DNA of 64,000 nt from Symbiodinium kawagutii (taxonomy: Eukaryota > Sar > Dinophyceae > Suessiales > Symbiodiniaceae), in assembly GCA_009767595.1 (NCBI GenBank), contig VSDK01002022.1:115825-179824 (forward strand), written 5' to 3'. A model generated the notes under the pieces. The model was not told the DNA's origin. It saw only the letters and a list, made by a program, of their open reading frames with translations, and searched no databases. A program made the translations under genes and the position numbers. Shown here piece by piece: positions 18,568 to 31,367 of this stretch. Positions within the stretch are counted from its first letter, which is position 1, and each line of letters starts with the position of its first letter.

Positions 18568-20141
18568 GTACTAAGCACCGCCAGGGGTGGGTCCCACGTG
18601 GTCGCGACGCCTCCCACATGGTAGCGGCGCCAGTGGTGAGAAAAGGTTGACAGTCGGGTCGGTTAAGTAACGGTGATGCAGAAGGACGGTCAGTACCGCT
18701 AAACAGTTTCGGAGAACAGTGAATGACAGAAATTGGTAGCCTATGATAGAATTGAGAAAGATAGTTTAAGCATCCCCAACATTTTCCTTCTAATGTATAT
18801 AGTGGGTAAGCGAACTAATTTTGCACAGATAATCTTCGGGTATGCCCATGCGAAGATATACACTGCCCAACCAAGAGCATGTCCATCATAGGGATAAACA
18901 GTTTTGAGTGGGGAAGCCAAACCCAGATTTGCGCGTCATTCTTACTGCCATACCGTTCTGAGTGACTGACAATATGCTTGATGACTTACCATAGTTGTTC
19001 AATATATGATCAACAAATCAGATGGTTCTGTCAACGGCTCAAAATGTATGCAAATGCTATTCCACGAGGGTAATCATACTTGAACAAACATCTTGGAAGC
19101 TCTGTTGCCTGTAGAACCATGATTGAGTCGAACATGGCCGATAATTCATGGTTGGTGATTGAAGACAGTGGTGGCTATTATGTTTCCTTAAATTGTTTGT
19201 TGTGAGTCAACATCTCAACTTGTTTGCAATCAGAGTATCGATTTGCATTGCCCATACCATGAATAACCATGCATCAAATACGGCTGAGAATATGTTGGTT
19301 AAGGGCAAGATGCTAAACAATATAGGTGACTTTAGACATGGTATGTTGATCGTTGCTATCCATCGCTGACCCTGGGTAGCCGGGTAACCCAGTGACCATG
19401 TATTGCTGGGCTGAGTTCGAACCCATGGTCATGTCGACATGGCAAGAAAACCCCATCCCGCATCTATTGTAGTAATTTTCGGTAGAGGTCGATGAGTCGA
19501 TTTCAATAAGGCCAGCAGGTGGCCATGATGGAAGAGGGATACTCGTAAGATGGCTTGATGTCTTTCTTTTCATATGATTGTTTTTTGGCAATTTAGGGTT
19601 TGGTTTTTGTTAATATTACTGTTTGGGGGTGATTTAGGGATACAGCCATTTAGGGGTATAAAAATCTAAAATGGCATGAAATGCTGTTTGTGGGGTGATC
19701 TTGAGGGATTTTTTGGTGACTCACATAGAGACCTTGGTCATTTGTATATAAGTCACACGTGGAGTCCGTGTATGGGTTCCTAAAATGCTTTTCAGATGTA
19801 GACACCTGTGGATGATGGTTGGGGCCAGGAGCCGTTTGTTAGGTATCCCTTTAAAGGCCCGTTTTAATACGGGGCAGCAAGGCATCAGGGTCGGCCCTCA
19901 GGAGTCGCCATTCACCACCGGTTGTTCAACACAGCACGAAAGTATCATCTCGCATCAAGTGTTTGTGCTGGGATCCGGGAGATAATCTGGGGATATTTTG
20001 TGTGTTGGCTGGTACTCTGGCCACACAAATAGCCTTGGCCCCAAGAAACACCCGACTGTCCACGAGAAACACAAGCGCTCTGAGCAACGAGATTGTGACT
20101 GGGGTGATACCCCCACTGCCAGTCACATATCTTTTTCCCAG

Positions 20142-20250
20142 TGGCTATCCGACGGCCCCATTCGTAGGCGGACAAAGACTTCCCATCAATTTATTGGATG
20201 CTCATTACAACCTTTCCGAGCAAAAATTCATGAACTGGAAGCAAAAACTG
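20142..20250 (+). CDS. candidate exon, long plus-strand gene
   Basis: A strong acceptor, CTTTTTCCCAG, precedes two open frames: GYPTAPFVGGQRLPINLLDA or WLSDGPIRRRTKTSHQFIGC. The 3' limit is unclear. It is followed by two imperfect copies of AAGCAAAARCTGTTTGSTAG at 20239 and 20311, 72 bp apart. Confidence 0.32.
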
Positions 20251-20704
20251 TTTGGTAGTCATGCGGGGAAGCTTCCTAGTCATGCGGCAATGCGGTTTAA
20301 ATAGCCTAGGAAGCAAAAGCTGTTTGCTAGTCATGCGGGTTCAATACCCTAGTAAGTCGTCGGGTGGTGCTTTGATTACCCGATCATGCATTCTAGTTGT
20401 GACACATGTTCTGTCTTGATCATTTCCTAACTTCTAATGGCTTTATTATCAATCCACTCTACACAATGTATGTCCTGGCCTTTGCATCACCTGCAGCCTA
20501 GGTGGTGGAAGATGATGATTAGATGACATCAAGCAACAACTGTTTCTCCGCGCTTGCTGAGCCAAGATCTATGTTGAACCACAACTATGATGTACCTTGA
20601 GAAACCAAGTCTTCAATGACAACTCAACTACTCCATTGATATAAGTCGAGTGAACATGATGAACCATGTACCAGCTTGAAATGATCAGAATCGCACGGAC
20701 CCAG

Positions 20705-20777
20705 CGGGTTCGGTGTGGCGGCGGCGATGCCGTCATTGCGGAGTTCGGCCGCAGAGCTGGGGATCGTCAAATTGTTG
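20705..20777 (+). CDS. candidate exon, HEAT-like helix
   Basis: After GACCCAG the frame reads GFGVAAAMPSLRSSAAELGI, then VKLL, up to GTGTTA at 20778. Alternating Ala/Leu helix character. It lies immediately upstream of a 5S-rRNA-like box at 20786, so a non-coding origin is also possible. Confidence 0.3.
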
Positions 20778-20785
20778 GTGTTATC

Positions 20786-20802
20786 ACTTGGATGGGGGAC
20801 CG
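20786..20802 (+). ncRNA. 5S-rRNA-like internal box relic
   Basis: ACTTGGATGGGGGACCG differs at one base from the conserved ACTTGGATGGG(A/T)GACCG segment of eukaryotic 5S rRNA, and is preceded by GGTGTTATC where 5S has GGTTAGT. The rest of a 5S gene is not recognisable. Either a 5S-derived SINE fragment or a decayed 5S copy. Confidence 0.3.
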
Positions 20803-22467
20803 TAGCTTAACAAGCAGTGCCGGTAGTTAACGTTAAGTATACGGACTCATGGTCTAAATCTAAATGGACTTTCTCCGATTGCATCTATTGAACCACCATG
20901 ATCACTCATGCGCATATATGCATCGTATTCTTAAAAATGCATCCATAGCTACACACTGCTTTGGTTCTCACTATTGTAATAGAGCACCTCAGGTTGCCAC
21001 GTGCAGCCCTACCTGTTTCGTTCGTTGCTTTCTTAGTTGCTGGTTTACCTGACCGGTTTGTTTTTTTAGCCACTGCTGACAACAGGGAGTACAATACTTT
21101 TAGGTTGCCATGTTCTTTCAGGGATTATCAGCCCTCCTGGCAGGTTCATTGGTTTGTTGGTGTGATTGGCTATTGACCGCGTCCTGTAAGCACCCTTTTG
21201 ACCGTTCAAAATGGAACACTTGCAGCCAGTGCAATGGCCTATTGTTCAGGGCTGCTGAGACTGAGACCCAGCATGCTTAATTAACGAGAATCGGAGACGA
21301 GTTGCAGTGATTTGTTCTGGTCAGATTGCAGCAGACAAGTTCAGCTACACTGAAAGTGGTGATTAACCATGTGGATGACACCAAAATATGACAACGTATT
21401 GGCAAAACATCACGGGGTTGAATGGGGTTGAAACAAATGAGATACAGTCACCTTTGGATACAAGATGATACAAGTGGTCAATGTCTACGATCATCATTTA
21501 TGTCTTTTATGGAAACGGCAATCCAGCTGGTTGACAAGGGTTCTAAATGCCAATGAATCAGAATAAATCCAGTTGGAGAATTTCAAGCAGCACCTTGGTT
21601 CATGTTTCAATATGCTTCATTTTCATTCTGATAGATAGATAATGATAGATAGATACAGTTCCCAAGCACGCTTGTCTTTCAGTCGAGTGCGATTTGGCCA
21701 GGTCACAATTTGTGGGGGTTTTGTGCATCCACTGTGGTGCAGTGTGCGGTAGCTTGTGCCGAATTTCGTCGTTTCACAGCTCAACACGCAACGCACGGTC
21801 TTCCTGTGAATCTTATGTAGCGGGCTCTTCACGATGCACACCCACGTTCGATTGATGGGTAGTACCCGTGGTGAATGATGGTCAATCATGATTAGTCCTT
21901 CGTTTATTTAAAGAGACTTGGAATTTTACAACCAAGTCAATCATCAATAAGGACTTGTCAACTATTTTTCTTGCACAGTAGTTTCTCGATTCTAGAAAGA
22001 ACCTTCTGGCCCCCGATGATGCGAAGTGCAAGGATTTCCCGGTCAGATTTAGCCAGCAGAATATGACCGTTGTTTTTCAATGTTTTTCATTGGGCTGTGT
22101 GATGTCGTTTTCGATTCTATCCCATACGGAAGCTCTTCATTAACGAACTCTCGCTATGGAATTACCAATCTTAAGCAGTCGACATGATTGGATGTAACTG
22201 TGGAAACTGCTTTGATCTTTCGGTTGGTCATTCTTATACGCAGCTAGTGCTCTTGGTTGTTTCTACACTCTTGTAAGTTTCCAGCACTGGTTTTCCCGTC
22301 AACAGTGACATGCCTGCAGTCAACAGGTTCTTAATGATTTTGTAAGCAGTATACAATTTTAATTGTACTTAACTATATACATGACTTTCGTATCGCCTAT
22401 GAGTGTCGCCACTATCTATTTGCTGGGACCAGTGGCTTTTTTTGTGTTGGACGTCATGGTTTCATAG

Positions 22468-22563
22468 CCGTGGGGTGATCCGGCAACGGCGCAGAGTGAG
22501 GGAATCTCTGCACCGTTAGCCACTGATTCCCATGGAGAGCAAAGTGGCACGGGGTCTAGGAGG
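22468..22563 (+). CDS. candidate exon, first tandem copy
   Basis: After TTTCATAG, 96 nt read PWGDPATAQSEGISAPLATD, then SHGEQSGTGSRR, up to donor GTGTTT. Exactly 32 codons and phase-symmetric, so duplication would preserve the frame. Confidence 0.38.
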
Positions 22564-22613
22564 GTGTTTCTAGCATCCACTATTGTCTCGTGTTGGACGT
22601 CATGGTTTCATAG

Positions 22614-22709
22614 CCGTGGGGTGATCCGGCAACGGCGCAGAGTGAGGGAATCTCTGCACCGTTAGCCACTGATTCCCATGGAGAGCAAAGTGGCACGGGG
22701 TCTAGGAGG
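22614..22709 (+). CDS. candidate exon, second tandem copy
   Basis: Identical to 22468-22563, including splice signals, 146 bp downstream. If both are included the protein gains a 32-residue repeat; if mutually exclusive, splicing can choose either. Confidence 0.38.
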
Positions 22710-23277
22710 GTGTTTCTAGCATCCACTACCAATCATTCACAATAGTCCACCGCCAGCGGTTTCTTAAAATGGGAGTACCCCCAAATCATCCACTATTCAT
22801 CATTTGTATTCATCTATAAGAATCAACCAACCTTTTTTGGAGGGTCCCTATTTTGAGACTCCGCCAGGAGTGTTTCCTCGATTCATATTCATGGTGACAC
22901 ACGTATAGATATTGCGAAACACTACATGCACATTTTGAATTTGTGTGAAGTACAATCTATACACGCACAACATCGCACCCACCAATCTTTTGGCTTGTTC
23001 CCCGAATTCAATAGTCGCACTCGAAGCCAATGATTCTGCTGCCACGGCTGTTTAGACATTAAAAGATATTTTTTAGTGATTTGATGTACAGACAACTCGT
23101 TGCACAACCTAGACTCTTGCCTTTGACAAGCACTTGTGATGCCTCCACATGGAAGAGATTGGGAGAGACAATTCCGCATTGGTTCGGTTTTTGAATTGCA
23201 ACAAATGTACTTTGTCATGTGATTGTTGATTCAACAATGCTAGTTGCTTTCTCAATAGACGTAAATCGATCATTATC

Positions 23278-23395
23278 CTCCTCATCATCATCATCATCAT
23301 CTTCTTCTTCACCATCATCATCGCCATCATCCTCCTCCTCATCGTCATCATCATCATCGTCATCATCGTCATCATCATTTGCAGCAGCTGCTTTG
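23278..23395. repeat. TCA/TCG trinucleotide microsatellite
   Basis: About 118 bp of TCATCATCATCGTCATCC-type repeats. Reading frames through it are poly-Ser, poly-Asp or poly-Met artefacts. Confidence 0.95.
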
Positions 23396-24491
23396 GTCAT
23401 AGCCACCATGCTCAGCATAGACCTAGACCCAGGGCCTGCAAAAATCAGCTGCATGGCACATTTCAATTAGCTGCCTCCGCTGCCGGCTCGTTTTTTTAAC
23501 CTGCAAATTATTTCAATTCGGTGGCAAGTACTGGATGCCTTTGCATCGATTGGCAGAACACAAGATTCGCAGCCACGACATGAATGACCATTCACAACAT
23601 ACGAGTAAGTGGCATAGAGTTGACATGACATGGCCACAGGATTTCAAGGGTTAAAGATCGAGTCCTTCAAGATGACATGGATAGGGACCACCATCTTTTG
23701 ACAGTTGACATCACCTTCGCTTCTTGGAGTCGACTTGTGTTCAAGAAAGTTGGAGCAGGGACAACTTCTTAGAACTCATACGCTTTAGTCAGAACGTTAT
23801 GCCTGTAGAAGATTTGTCTCTGCAAGTGGTCGTGCGTTTTATGATTGAGCCATCGAGCCTTATCATGATAAACTGACTGTGACATTGAGACATCCATCAT
23901 CGTCAACATTGGATTGCGCGGTCTAAATTCATGTACCAACCCAAACCAAGGCCTGAACGCTTACAAGAATCATCATCTGAATCCCTGGTTGATGCTGATG
24001 CGAGTTCTACCAGCTGATTGCGAGTCCACGGGAAATCCCTCTTGCAACTACAGAGTGGTCCTTCTCAGTTGTAAGGTCGTAAGGCATTGAACAAGATGAA
24101 CAAGTCATTATAAATTGGAACTGGCAGCTATGTAATAAGTTGCATACATAGGTACGAAAATGTTAAAAAACATTTTGCCGAAGTGAGGAAAATAGTACCA
24201 GCCTCCAGCAAGGAAAGGCAATGCTTATTCTGCTGCGTGCAAACACCAAAAACTTTTTTTGTTGAGTATTACAACGCCTACTTGTGCAGGATGCACAAGC
24301 TAACCTGGGTTGGTGGTTGAGGGGCCATGGCGTTTTGTTTGTTGACTCCTAGTTCGGAGTGGTTCAGTGAAACGACCAGCCTTGTCCGAATGAGAGATCA
24401 ACACCAAAAGAGCATCATGGATCCATGTCAATCACTTTGACCAAGTTAAGTTTCCATGATTCATCATGAAACCAGCAGATGCCGTCACTAG

Positions 24492-24609
24492 GCCTGCATA
24501 TCAAGCTGCGGTGTTGCTTCCTCCGGGCATCCAAAGCCGCCCCTCCGGGGAAGCACCGAGCCTAGCTCGTACCTTGAAAAAAGTGGAGTCGCGCTGGCGG
24601 AAGGCGCTG
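24492..24609 (+). CDS. candidate exon, long plus-strand gene
   Basis: AG-G acceptor (CACTAG before G) and donor GTTGGG at 24610. Reads PAYQAAVLLPPGIQSRPSGE, then SLARTLKKVESRWRKAL. Markedly GC-richer than its surroundings; the TLKKVESRWRKAL helix is PPR-like. Confidence 0.45.
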
Positions 24610-25267
24610 GTTGGGTGTGCCCTGATTGACCAGCCAAAATCAGCCAGACATCATTGTTAAGACAATAGTTGGCAACGATTGTGAAGGGCAATGAGAACCA
24701 TCAAATTTAATGACCAGCGAAGCAACTAAGCAACAATTGCTCAAGGGCGACAATTTGGGAAGACCAACCATCAGTTAAGCACTATGATCACCACTAGCAT
24801 CCAATCAGCATCATCAAATGGCAAAGTTTAAGGACTTCAAGTGTCCAGGAAGTATCAAGTCGCATCGAACCATACACTAATGTTGACTTTGCGGACATCA
24901 ACAGGTTTACTTTCACTTGATGCTCCAACCGGGATAGTTTACAATTACGAGTGGTGTAATGATTATATTGGACTATTTTGATATCCAATAAATGAAAAAT
25001 ATGCATGTATGTTGAAGTGATAGCATGCCTCGATTAGTGTGATTTCTTTCCGGATTCTGGACATTGCCAATGTGCCACAAGTGATTGCTACACGATCTGG
25101 TACCACAACCCATTGCTGATGGCTATTTTATGCTCACCAGCGACTTCCCATCACAAAGTCCACGAAAGCTACTGAAAGTAAACGAAAGTGAAGGCATCAG
25201 ACAAGCGGAGACAACCTAAAACAACCTAAGAGAACCTGAGACAACTGGAGACTGAAGATGACTGAAG

Positions 25268-25341
25268 CAACGTGGCGGCTCGCCCTATCACCTGCTCAAG
25301 CCTTGGGCACTTGTGCCTGTGCTGTTCACCAAGAAGCTCAG
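25268..25341 (+). CDS. candidate exon with GC splice donor
   Basis: Acceptor CTGAAG. Ends CAG before GCTAAG, a GC donor as is common in dinoflagellates. Reads TWRLALSPAQALGTCACAVH, then QEAQ. Confidence 0.42.
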
Positions 25342-25935
25342 GCTAAGATGAAAATCCAATATGATATTAGAACAGATTACATAAATTTACACTATTTTAC
25401 AATATTTATATAGATTCAGGATATATTAAGATATTACATGATTAGAAGATATTATAAGATACAGTATCTATATATTCACATATATATATATATGTAGAAT
25501 ATTGGTGATTTTACAAACATTGTCCTATGTTGATAAGATACTTTAGAAGACTTTAGAAACATGCATGTTTTTTATGTTATAGACTATTATAGTATGTAAA
25601 AGCAGTTGTTATAAGTAAATATGATACATATACGTTTATGCATCCCTATGGGCTTGGTACGAGCAATGGTTTCTTGTCAATTTCATTCCGTGATAGCTGG
25701 AAGTGTGAGAAAAGTCCCAGTGGGGAGGACCTGAACCGTTCCCAAAAGGGTGCCAAGGCTGCTTGACCTCAGCAACGAAGTGTGACCCAAAGTCCTTTCC
25801 TTTGTTCATCTACCATCAACAGCCGTCATTGATCTACCATCAACAACCGTCGTTGAGCATCAACCATAACCATTGAATAAAGAAGTACTCCCATCCTTCA
25901 GTTCCTTCAGTTCCTTCAGTTCCTTCACTTCTCAG

Positions 25936-26044
25936 AAATCCAGCTCTGCTGCGCTTCCTCGGCCATGCGCGCCTAAAGCACCGCGAGTCGCAGCGCGGCG
26001 CATGACCGAAGAGGCTCGTCCAGAGCCATCGTCAGCCGAGCTTT
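25936..26044 (+). CDS. candidate exon, long plus-strand gene
   Basis: Acceptor CACTTCTCAG. Reads KSSSAALPRPCAPKAPRVAA, then RRMTEEARPEPSSAEL, up to GTGGTT at 26045. A basic, Pro/Ala-rich linker type. Confidence 0.42.
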
Positions 26045-27218
26045 GTGGTTGTTCACCACAAATATTTGGTTGGTGGTTTCAGTCATTTTTATTTTCTTTA
26101 GTATTCAGATGAATTTACGGATTTAGGGATCGTTGGTTGATTGACTAATATTGTTTGTAGGGGTTGAAACCATCAGCAAGTATCCACAACCACAAATGGG
26201 GATGAGCACAGATCACAGTCATCCAACGTCATAGCAATTGTGAGTTCCATCGCCATGAACGGCCATGAACTCATGAACCCAAGATAACCCAATCCGGAAG
26301 CAAGGAGTGATCAGGGTGCCTGCCTGAAATGCCCGGAGTACCCCGAACGCGTGTATGTATGTAGTTTACAACCATGTACGTGTATGTTTGTATAGAATGT
26401 GTGCATGCATACACAAACCTATTTGCACATACTGAACTACAACAATTAGAGATAGAAATGATGGCGGATACACACATATGTAGATTGTATTTGTATACTT
26501 GTGATATATTTATGTATATATACATATATGTTGCAAGCAGTACATTGCAAGCAGGGATTCTGATGTAATATGTGGGTCAGGCGTTCGCTTAGGACTTCCG
26601 TTTGCTCGTCGCTTGGGACTTCCGTTTGCTGTGTCATGTGAAGTGATTGGTTGGCATAATATGGGCCTACATAGTGCCCCAAGGCAAATCGTTAGCACCC
26701 TTGCAGTTGGCTATGCCAATAGGAACCTGATGTTCCAAGCATGGTGGTGACTGACCGATGATGAATACCAGTCGTTCCAATGGTTCACTCAATGAAGGTT
26801 GATGATGTTTGATGGTCAACAATGGTCAAAAGTTGATAAGAATGATCAGAATGGTCGATAGGAGGGAAAGCGTTGGAAAAGAATTGTTGGTTAGTGATAC
26901 TGGTAGGATGCTGTTTAGCAACTGACAATCCTGGATATGTTGATGACAACCACAGTCGTTGACCATTCTCATCCACTTTTGACCAGTGTTGACCATCAAA
27001 CATCATCAACCTTCATTGAGTGAACCAGTGAAACGACTAGTACTCATTATCGGTCAGTCACCACCATGATTGAACGATGAACACTCCGGCATTCTGAACA
27101 TTCATTAACGGTTAATAACTTTCGCCAGATGGAAGTGCATTAATGAAGGTCATCTGAAGGTCACCTGAAGGTCACCTTCGTCACACGTCGTGCATTCGAT
27201 GCTGCACCCAACCCGTAG

Positions 27219-27314
27219 TGCTGCACGAGCAACGCTGAGCAACGCCTTTGCGCTCACCAGGTGGCGCAGGTGGACCAGCTTCTGCACCTCCTCCAGTGGG
27301 CACACTCAGTGGCG
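27219..27314 (+). CDS. candidate exon, 32 codons
   Basis: After ACCCGTAG the frame reads CCTSNAEQRLCAHQVAQVDQ, then LLHLLQWAHSVA, up to donor GTGAAG at 27315. Amphipathic helices. An alternative frame, AARATLSNAFALTRWRRW, is also open. Confidence 0.42.
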
Positions 27315-28249
27315 GTGAAGTTGCTCACTTGGTTCAGAGTTGGTTGAGTTGGTTCCTTAGATGATTTCAGTTGGTTAAGTTGGTTAAGAGTTGGTTCAGT
27401 TGGTGAAGTTGATTCTTGCGAAGTTTTTGCAGCATGGTGATTGATGAGCAGTGCTGATTGTGAGCAACATGACGGCTGGTTGACTGCGAAGTGGGTGATA
27501 ATGGTTGATGATCTTTGATGCATCTTTGCTGGTTCTTCTCGCTTCTGCTGTCAGAACCCACCCCAATATACCCAGTATCAGTATTTGCATTTGCTTGGAA
27601 AAACATTGTTGACAGCGGTGCATATTCGTTGGCTTCGATGATAGAGAAGTTAGTCATGGTTGCGGCACGAAGGTCAGTAGTCAATATATGTCAATAGTAC
27701 TCACATTGACAAGAAACATACCTCCAAAAATACCAGTTGCTCATTGTGACCCGGAGGTTAGAGTTGATCTATCATGCCAAATGGATATGGCATTTTTTGC
27801 AAAAGTATTTTTTCAAGGTGGTAGATGATGCTTAAAGATGCTTAAGGAGATGGTTCAACAAATTCATCACATCATCAATGTATAATGTGTCAATTGCGGT
27901 GAAATGTACTGGAATGTTTTAAGTATACGAACAACCAAAAGCCAGGGTGTGTCTAGTGAAAATTCCGAATCATCTAGAATCTATAAACCTGGACATGTGA
28001 TCAGCTAATACGGCGTATCTCTAAAATCGTATGTATAGCCGTATAGCACCTGACAACAGCCTTCGTGGAGAAAGACATGACATAATTGAGGTGTTGTTGC
28101 TAAAGAACACATGCACCAATGACAAGCATATGATCCTTGAATCATCACAAGAACAAGATTTGGTGTATAAGGATTAGGTGTATACGGTATACGTATGTAT
28201 ATATCAATATAGTACCCGGAAACGACAAACGCATTGAAGGAAATTAATT

Positions 28250-28545
28250 GAAATGAAGACCGTACAGTCAGAAGAGCCACATCAGTATACACACACCTCA
28301 ATCGTCGATTTGGCGCATGAAAGGTACTTGGTTGCTCATTGTGAGGAATTTCCCCTACACCACCTGCAATGCGGGCGATCCATTTGGTTGTCAAGAGCAA
28401 AGTTTGTGGCTCAAGAGCTTTCCCTCACCCCATATGAAACAGATCTTCTGTGGATGAGGGCGCAACCCGGCAGAACCCTCATGAAAAAGAGAACCTGCAG
28501 TCAATCAGGACGAGAAGGACTGGAATGCATGGACGAGGCAGACCA
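28250..28545 (+). CDS. open stretch containing one or more candidate exons
   Basis: A single frame stays open for over 290 nt. The most protein-like part is FVAQELSLTPYETDLLWMRA, then QPGRTLMKKRTC (about 28401-28500), flanked by AAAG and TGCAG. Exon limits are not resolved. Confidence 0.38.
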
Positions 28546-28995
28546 GAAAATCAACTCATATGGTGAATTTCCACGCGCAGGATATATTTACATGGATCAT
28601 CATGATTCATCATGTATCAATTTCCATGATTCTCCATGTCATTCAATATATCTATATAGATGCATACAACATAAAAATTATTTGATGTGAATCTATAGGT
28701 GTGCACATATTGATGTGATTCATGTGGTGGAAATATTTGTATAGGTGTATATGATCCGTGTATGTACCTATTTACACATCACGCACGGTTCATTTTGCTT
28801 GGAGACTGTGTTCTGTGCACCTCACCCGGCTACAACCTGCCCAAATGATCTGACCTTCGATTCAAAAAAAACATTGATCCTTTTAATCAGGAGATGATCA
28901 TGGATTCTTCGCAGCGGAATCCTGGATTGGTCACGGATTCATGCACAGGGTTGATAGGTTGATCATGGAACGGTATGGGTCCTGGTGATTGGTAG

Positions 28996-29079
28996 CCTGA
29001 GTTTCTTGACGAGCGCCAGCTCGGAACCTACACACCTTTGTCGCACAAATGGTTCGGGGGGTACGTTGAAGTGCTTCAG
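28996..29079 (+). CDS. candidate exon, 28 codons, GC donor
   Basis: Acceptor TTGGTAG; ends CAG before GCTTTG. Reads PEFLDERQLGTYTPLSHKWF, then GGYVEVLQ. Strong coding character and phase-symmetric. Confidence 0.5.
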
Positions 29080-29304
29080 GCTTTGCTGTATGCACACATG
29101 TGTATATATGTATGTATATATATATATATACTCACATGAGTATATATATATATATACATATATAATATGTATTTAGATTTACATATGCATATGTACGTGT
29201 TAATTAATATGTTTTTTATGTTTCAAGATGCTTGAAGTAGTTGGAGCACGACCCCTCATGGGCTGTGTGGTTTCGTGGCAATTTTGCTGTTTCGCTTGTT
29301 CTCA

Positions 29305-30062
29305 TGTGCGTCATGAAGTAGATGCTACGCCAAGGATGGGGTGGGATGGTGTGGGGGTATGTTAACGTTCGCTCGCACTTCCGTCATGAAGTTGATGCTA
29401 CGTCAAGGATGGGATGGGGTGGGGTGGTGCATGTTAACGTTCGCTTGCATTTGCGTCATGAAGTTGATGTTACGTCAAGGATGGGGTGGGGTGGTGTGGG
29501 GTGGGGCGGGGCATATGAACGTTCGCTTGCATTTGCATCATGACATGGATGCTACGTCAAGGATGGGTTGGGGTGGTGTGGGGTGGGGCGGGGCATATTA
29601 ACGTTCGCTTGCATTTGCATCATGACATGGATGCTACGTCAAGGATGGGGTGGGGTGGTGTGGGGTGGGGTGGGGCATGTTAACGTGCGCTTGCAGTTGC
29701 ATCATCAAGTTGAAGTTACGTCAAGGATGAGGTGGGGTGGGGTGGGGCATGTTAACGTTCGCTCGCACTTGCGTCATGAAGTTGATGCTACGTCAAGGAT
29801 GGGGGGGGGTGGGGCGGGGCATATTAACGTTCGCTTGCATTTGCATCATGACATGGATGCTACGTCAAGGATGGGGGGGGGTGGGGCGGGGCATATTAAC
29901 GTTCGCTTGCATTTGCATCATGACATGGATGCTACGTCAAGGATGGGGGGGGGTGGGGCGGGGCATATTAACGTTCGCTTGCATTTGCATCATGACATGG
30001 ATGCTACGTCAAGGATGGGGTGGGGTGGGGTGGGGGTGGGGTGTGGCATGTTAACGTTCGCT
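29305..30062 (+). repeat. minisatellite, 72-bp period
   Basis: Units of about 72 bp with a core AACGTTCGCTTGCATTTGCA, CATGAAGTTGATGCTACGTC and a GGGGTGGGG tract. The last units are exactly 72 bp apart (29820, 29892, 29964). It is related to the minisatellite at 43042-43590, which lies in reverse orientation. Frames through it are artefacts. Confidence 0.93.
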
Positions 30063-30091
30063 TGCATTTTCCTTGGCCCCTGCACCCCCAG

Positions 30092-30170
30092 CAAACTGCT
30101 GAAGGAATGGTGCAATGTGGTGTATTCAGTGCGATGAATGACTCCAAGACATTCGAGCTGCGACAAAAAA
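30092..30170 (+). CDS. candidate exon next to minisatellite
   Basis: Acceptor TGCACCCCCAG. Reads QTAEGMVQCGVFSAMNDSKT, then FELRQKK. The donor is uncertain; GTGTAT at 30119 would shorten it. Confidence 0.3.
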
Positions 30171-30238
30171 AGTAGTTTGGGGAATTCCTAAGACCCTGAT
30201 TTTCACACCTTCACTTGTGAAATTGTCACGGCGCCCAG

Positions 30239-30306
30239 ATGCCGTGCACATTTTGGATAAGCCGACATGCTGTTTATGCCACGGCCCGATGGGGGTCGGG
30301 AACCCA
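30239..30306 (+). CDS. candidate exon with Cys-pair motif
   Basis: Acceptor GCGCCCAG, donor GTACTT at 30307. Reads AVHILDKPTCCLCHGPMGVG, then NP. The CCLCHG cluster suggests part of a zinc site. A second frame, PCTFWISRHAVYATARWG, is also open. Confidence 0.38.
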
Positions 30307-30509
30307 GTACTTATGCTATGTATTTACATTTGTATATGTATACATCCATTTTTATATACAGTATATGTACGGGTACGTGCAATCACATGTTCCGAAGGAT
30401 ACGGGCGTAGCTACTCCAGGCATGACCCTATAAATTTACCTGACCCTGTGGGAACTAGCACAGCATGAAATGACATGGCATGGCATGACTCTCACTTGAG
30501 GTCCTCCAG

Positions 30510-30575
30510 CAATGTAGCTCGTCAACAAGCGGAAGCTCAACTGGAGGTGCCCGATGCTGGTGGGTCCAGATGTCA
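30510..30575 (+). CDS. candidate exon, long plus-strand gene
   Basis: Acceptor GTCCTCCAG, donor GTGCAA at 30576. Reads NVARQQAEAQLEVPDAGGSR. Helical, then a linker. Confidence 0.38.
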
Positions 30576-31367
30576 AGTGCAAATGGTGATTGGTCCATCA
30601 TTGAAGGTATCCCCGGATGAAGCTAAACCATAGGTTTGATTAATATAAGGGGACCATTTTCATGGGAAGCCAAGGCTCTTGGGGGATAGCACTCCAGGAC
30701 TATCCCCGACCAACCATCATTTAATGCCTGTCACTACCATTCTGAACCACAAGTCACACTTGAGCATGAATAGATTCGTGACATTGACCGTCCCAGAGAT
30801 AAACTAGGATACGTCACACTGTCGTCATTCCTTTTTGGACTATTTAGATTGGATGGTTGCTCAGTCGCTTGCAGAAGTTCCTAGTGATTTTGTTCACCAC
30901 ACACACACACACACACGTGAGAATGAGATCATACTACAGCAATTTGTTCCTGTCTATTTGCATACATTCGATGTATATATGTATATCCCATCTAATAGAT
31001 GCATGTATGTGCTACAACCGAGAATTCAACGCCAACGGTTACTTATTTGAACTCATCATGATTACAGTTGGTTGGTTTCCCCACGGATTCCCCACCGAAA
31101 GAATGAGCTATGGGTTCACTCATGAGAGAAGGCATATCGATGTACTGTACGTGCTGAGCAGCGACACAAGGATTTCAAGGTATCCCTTCAGCTGGTTTGA
31201 AAATTGTACTCCTTGAATTGGTAGTTTCTCAAGTTTGGAGAAATAGAAAGTAAGACGTGCCCATGAGCCAAAGTCTGTTTCAAGGCAGTTTTAGCATGTC
31301 AAACCTCCTGGTGCATCTGCGAGTGGTTCCTGTTGCTTTAGCCCTTGTCTTGTGGTCATAGTACCAG

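Larger units (their letters stand above)
22444..22727. repeat. 146-bp tandem duplication
   Basis: The segment beginning GTGTTGGACGTCATGGTTTC at 22444 is repeated without visible change at 22590. The copies are about 138 bp, with a short spacer (TTGTCTC). Each copy contains the candidate exon listed at 22468 and 22614. Confidence 0.93.

Noticed and set aside
19380-19430. tRNA B-box-like GTTCGAACCC (also 42150 and 52080).
   Set aside because: No matching T-stem, anticodon arm or acceptor stem could be folded around any of them.
23109-23470. Poly-Met, poly-Asp and poly-Ser frames around the TCA repeat, and similar ones at 31578-32052 and 53015-53272.
   Set aside because: Trinucleotide microsatellites translated in each frame.
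29322-30137. Frames of 73-189 codons reading Gly/Trp/Cys-rich repeats, and their relatives at 42989-43797 on the minus strand.
   Set aside because: Products of minisatellites with periods divisible by three or drifting; no independent coding evidence.
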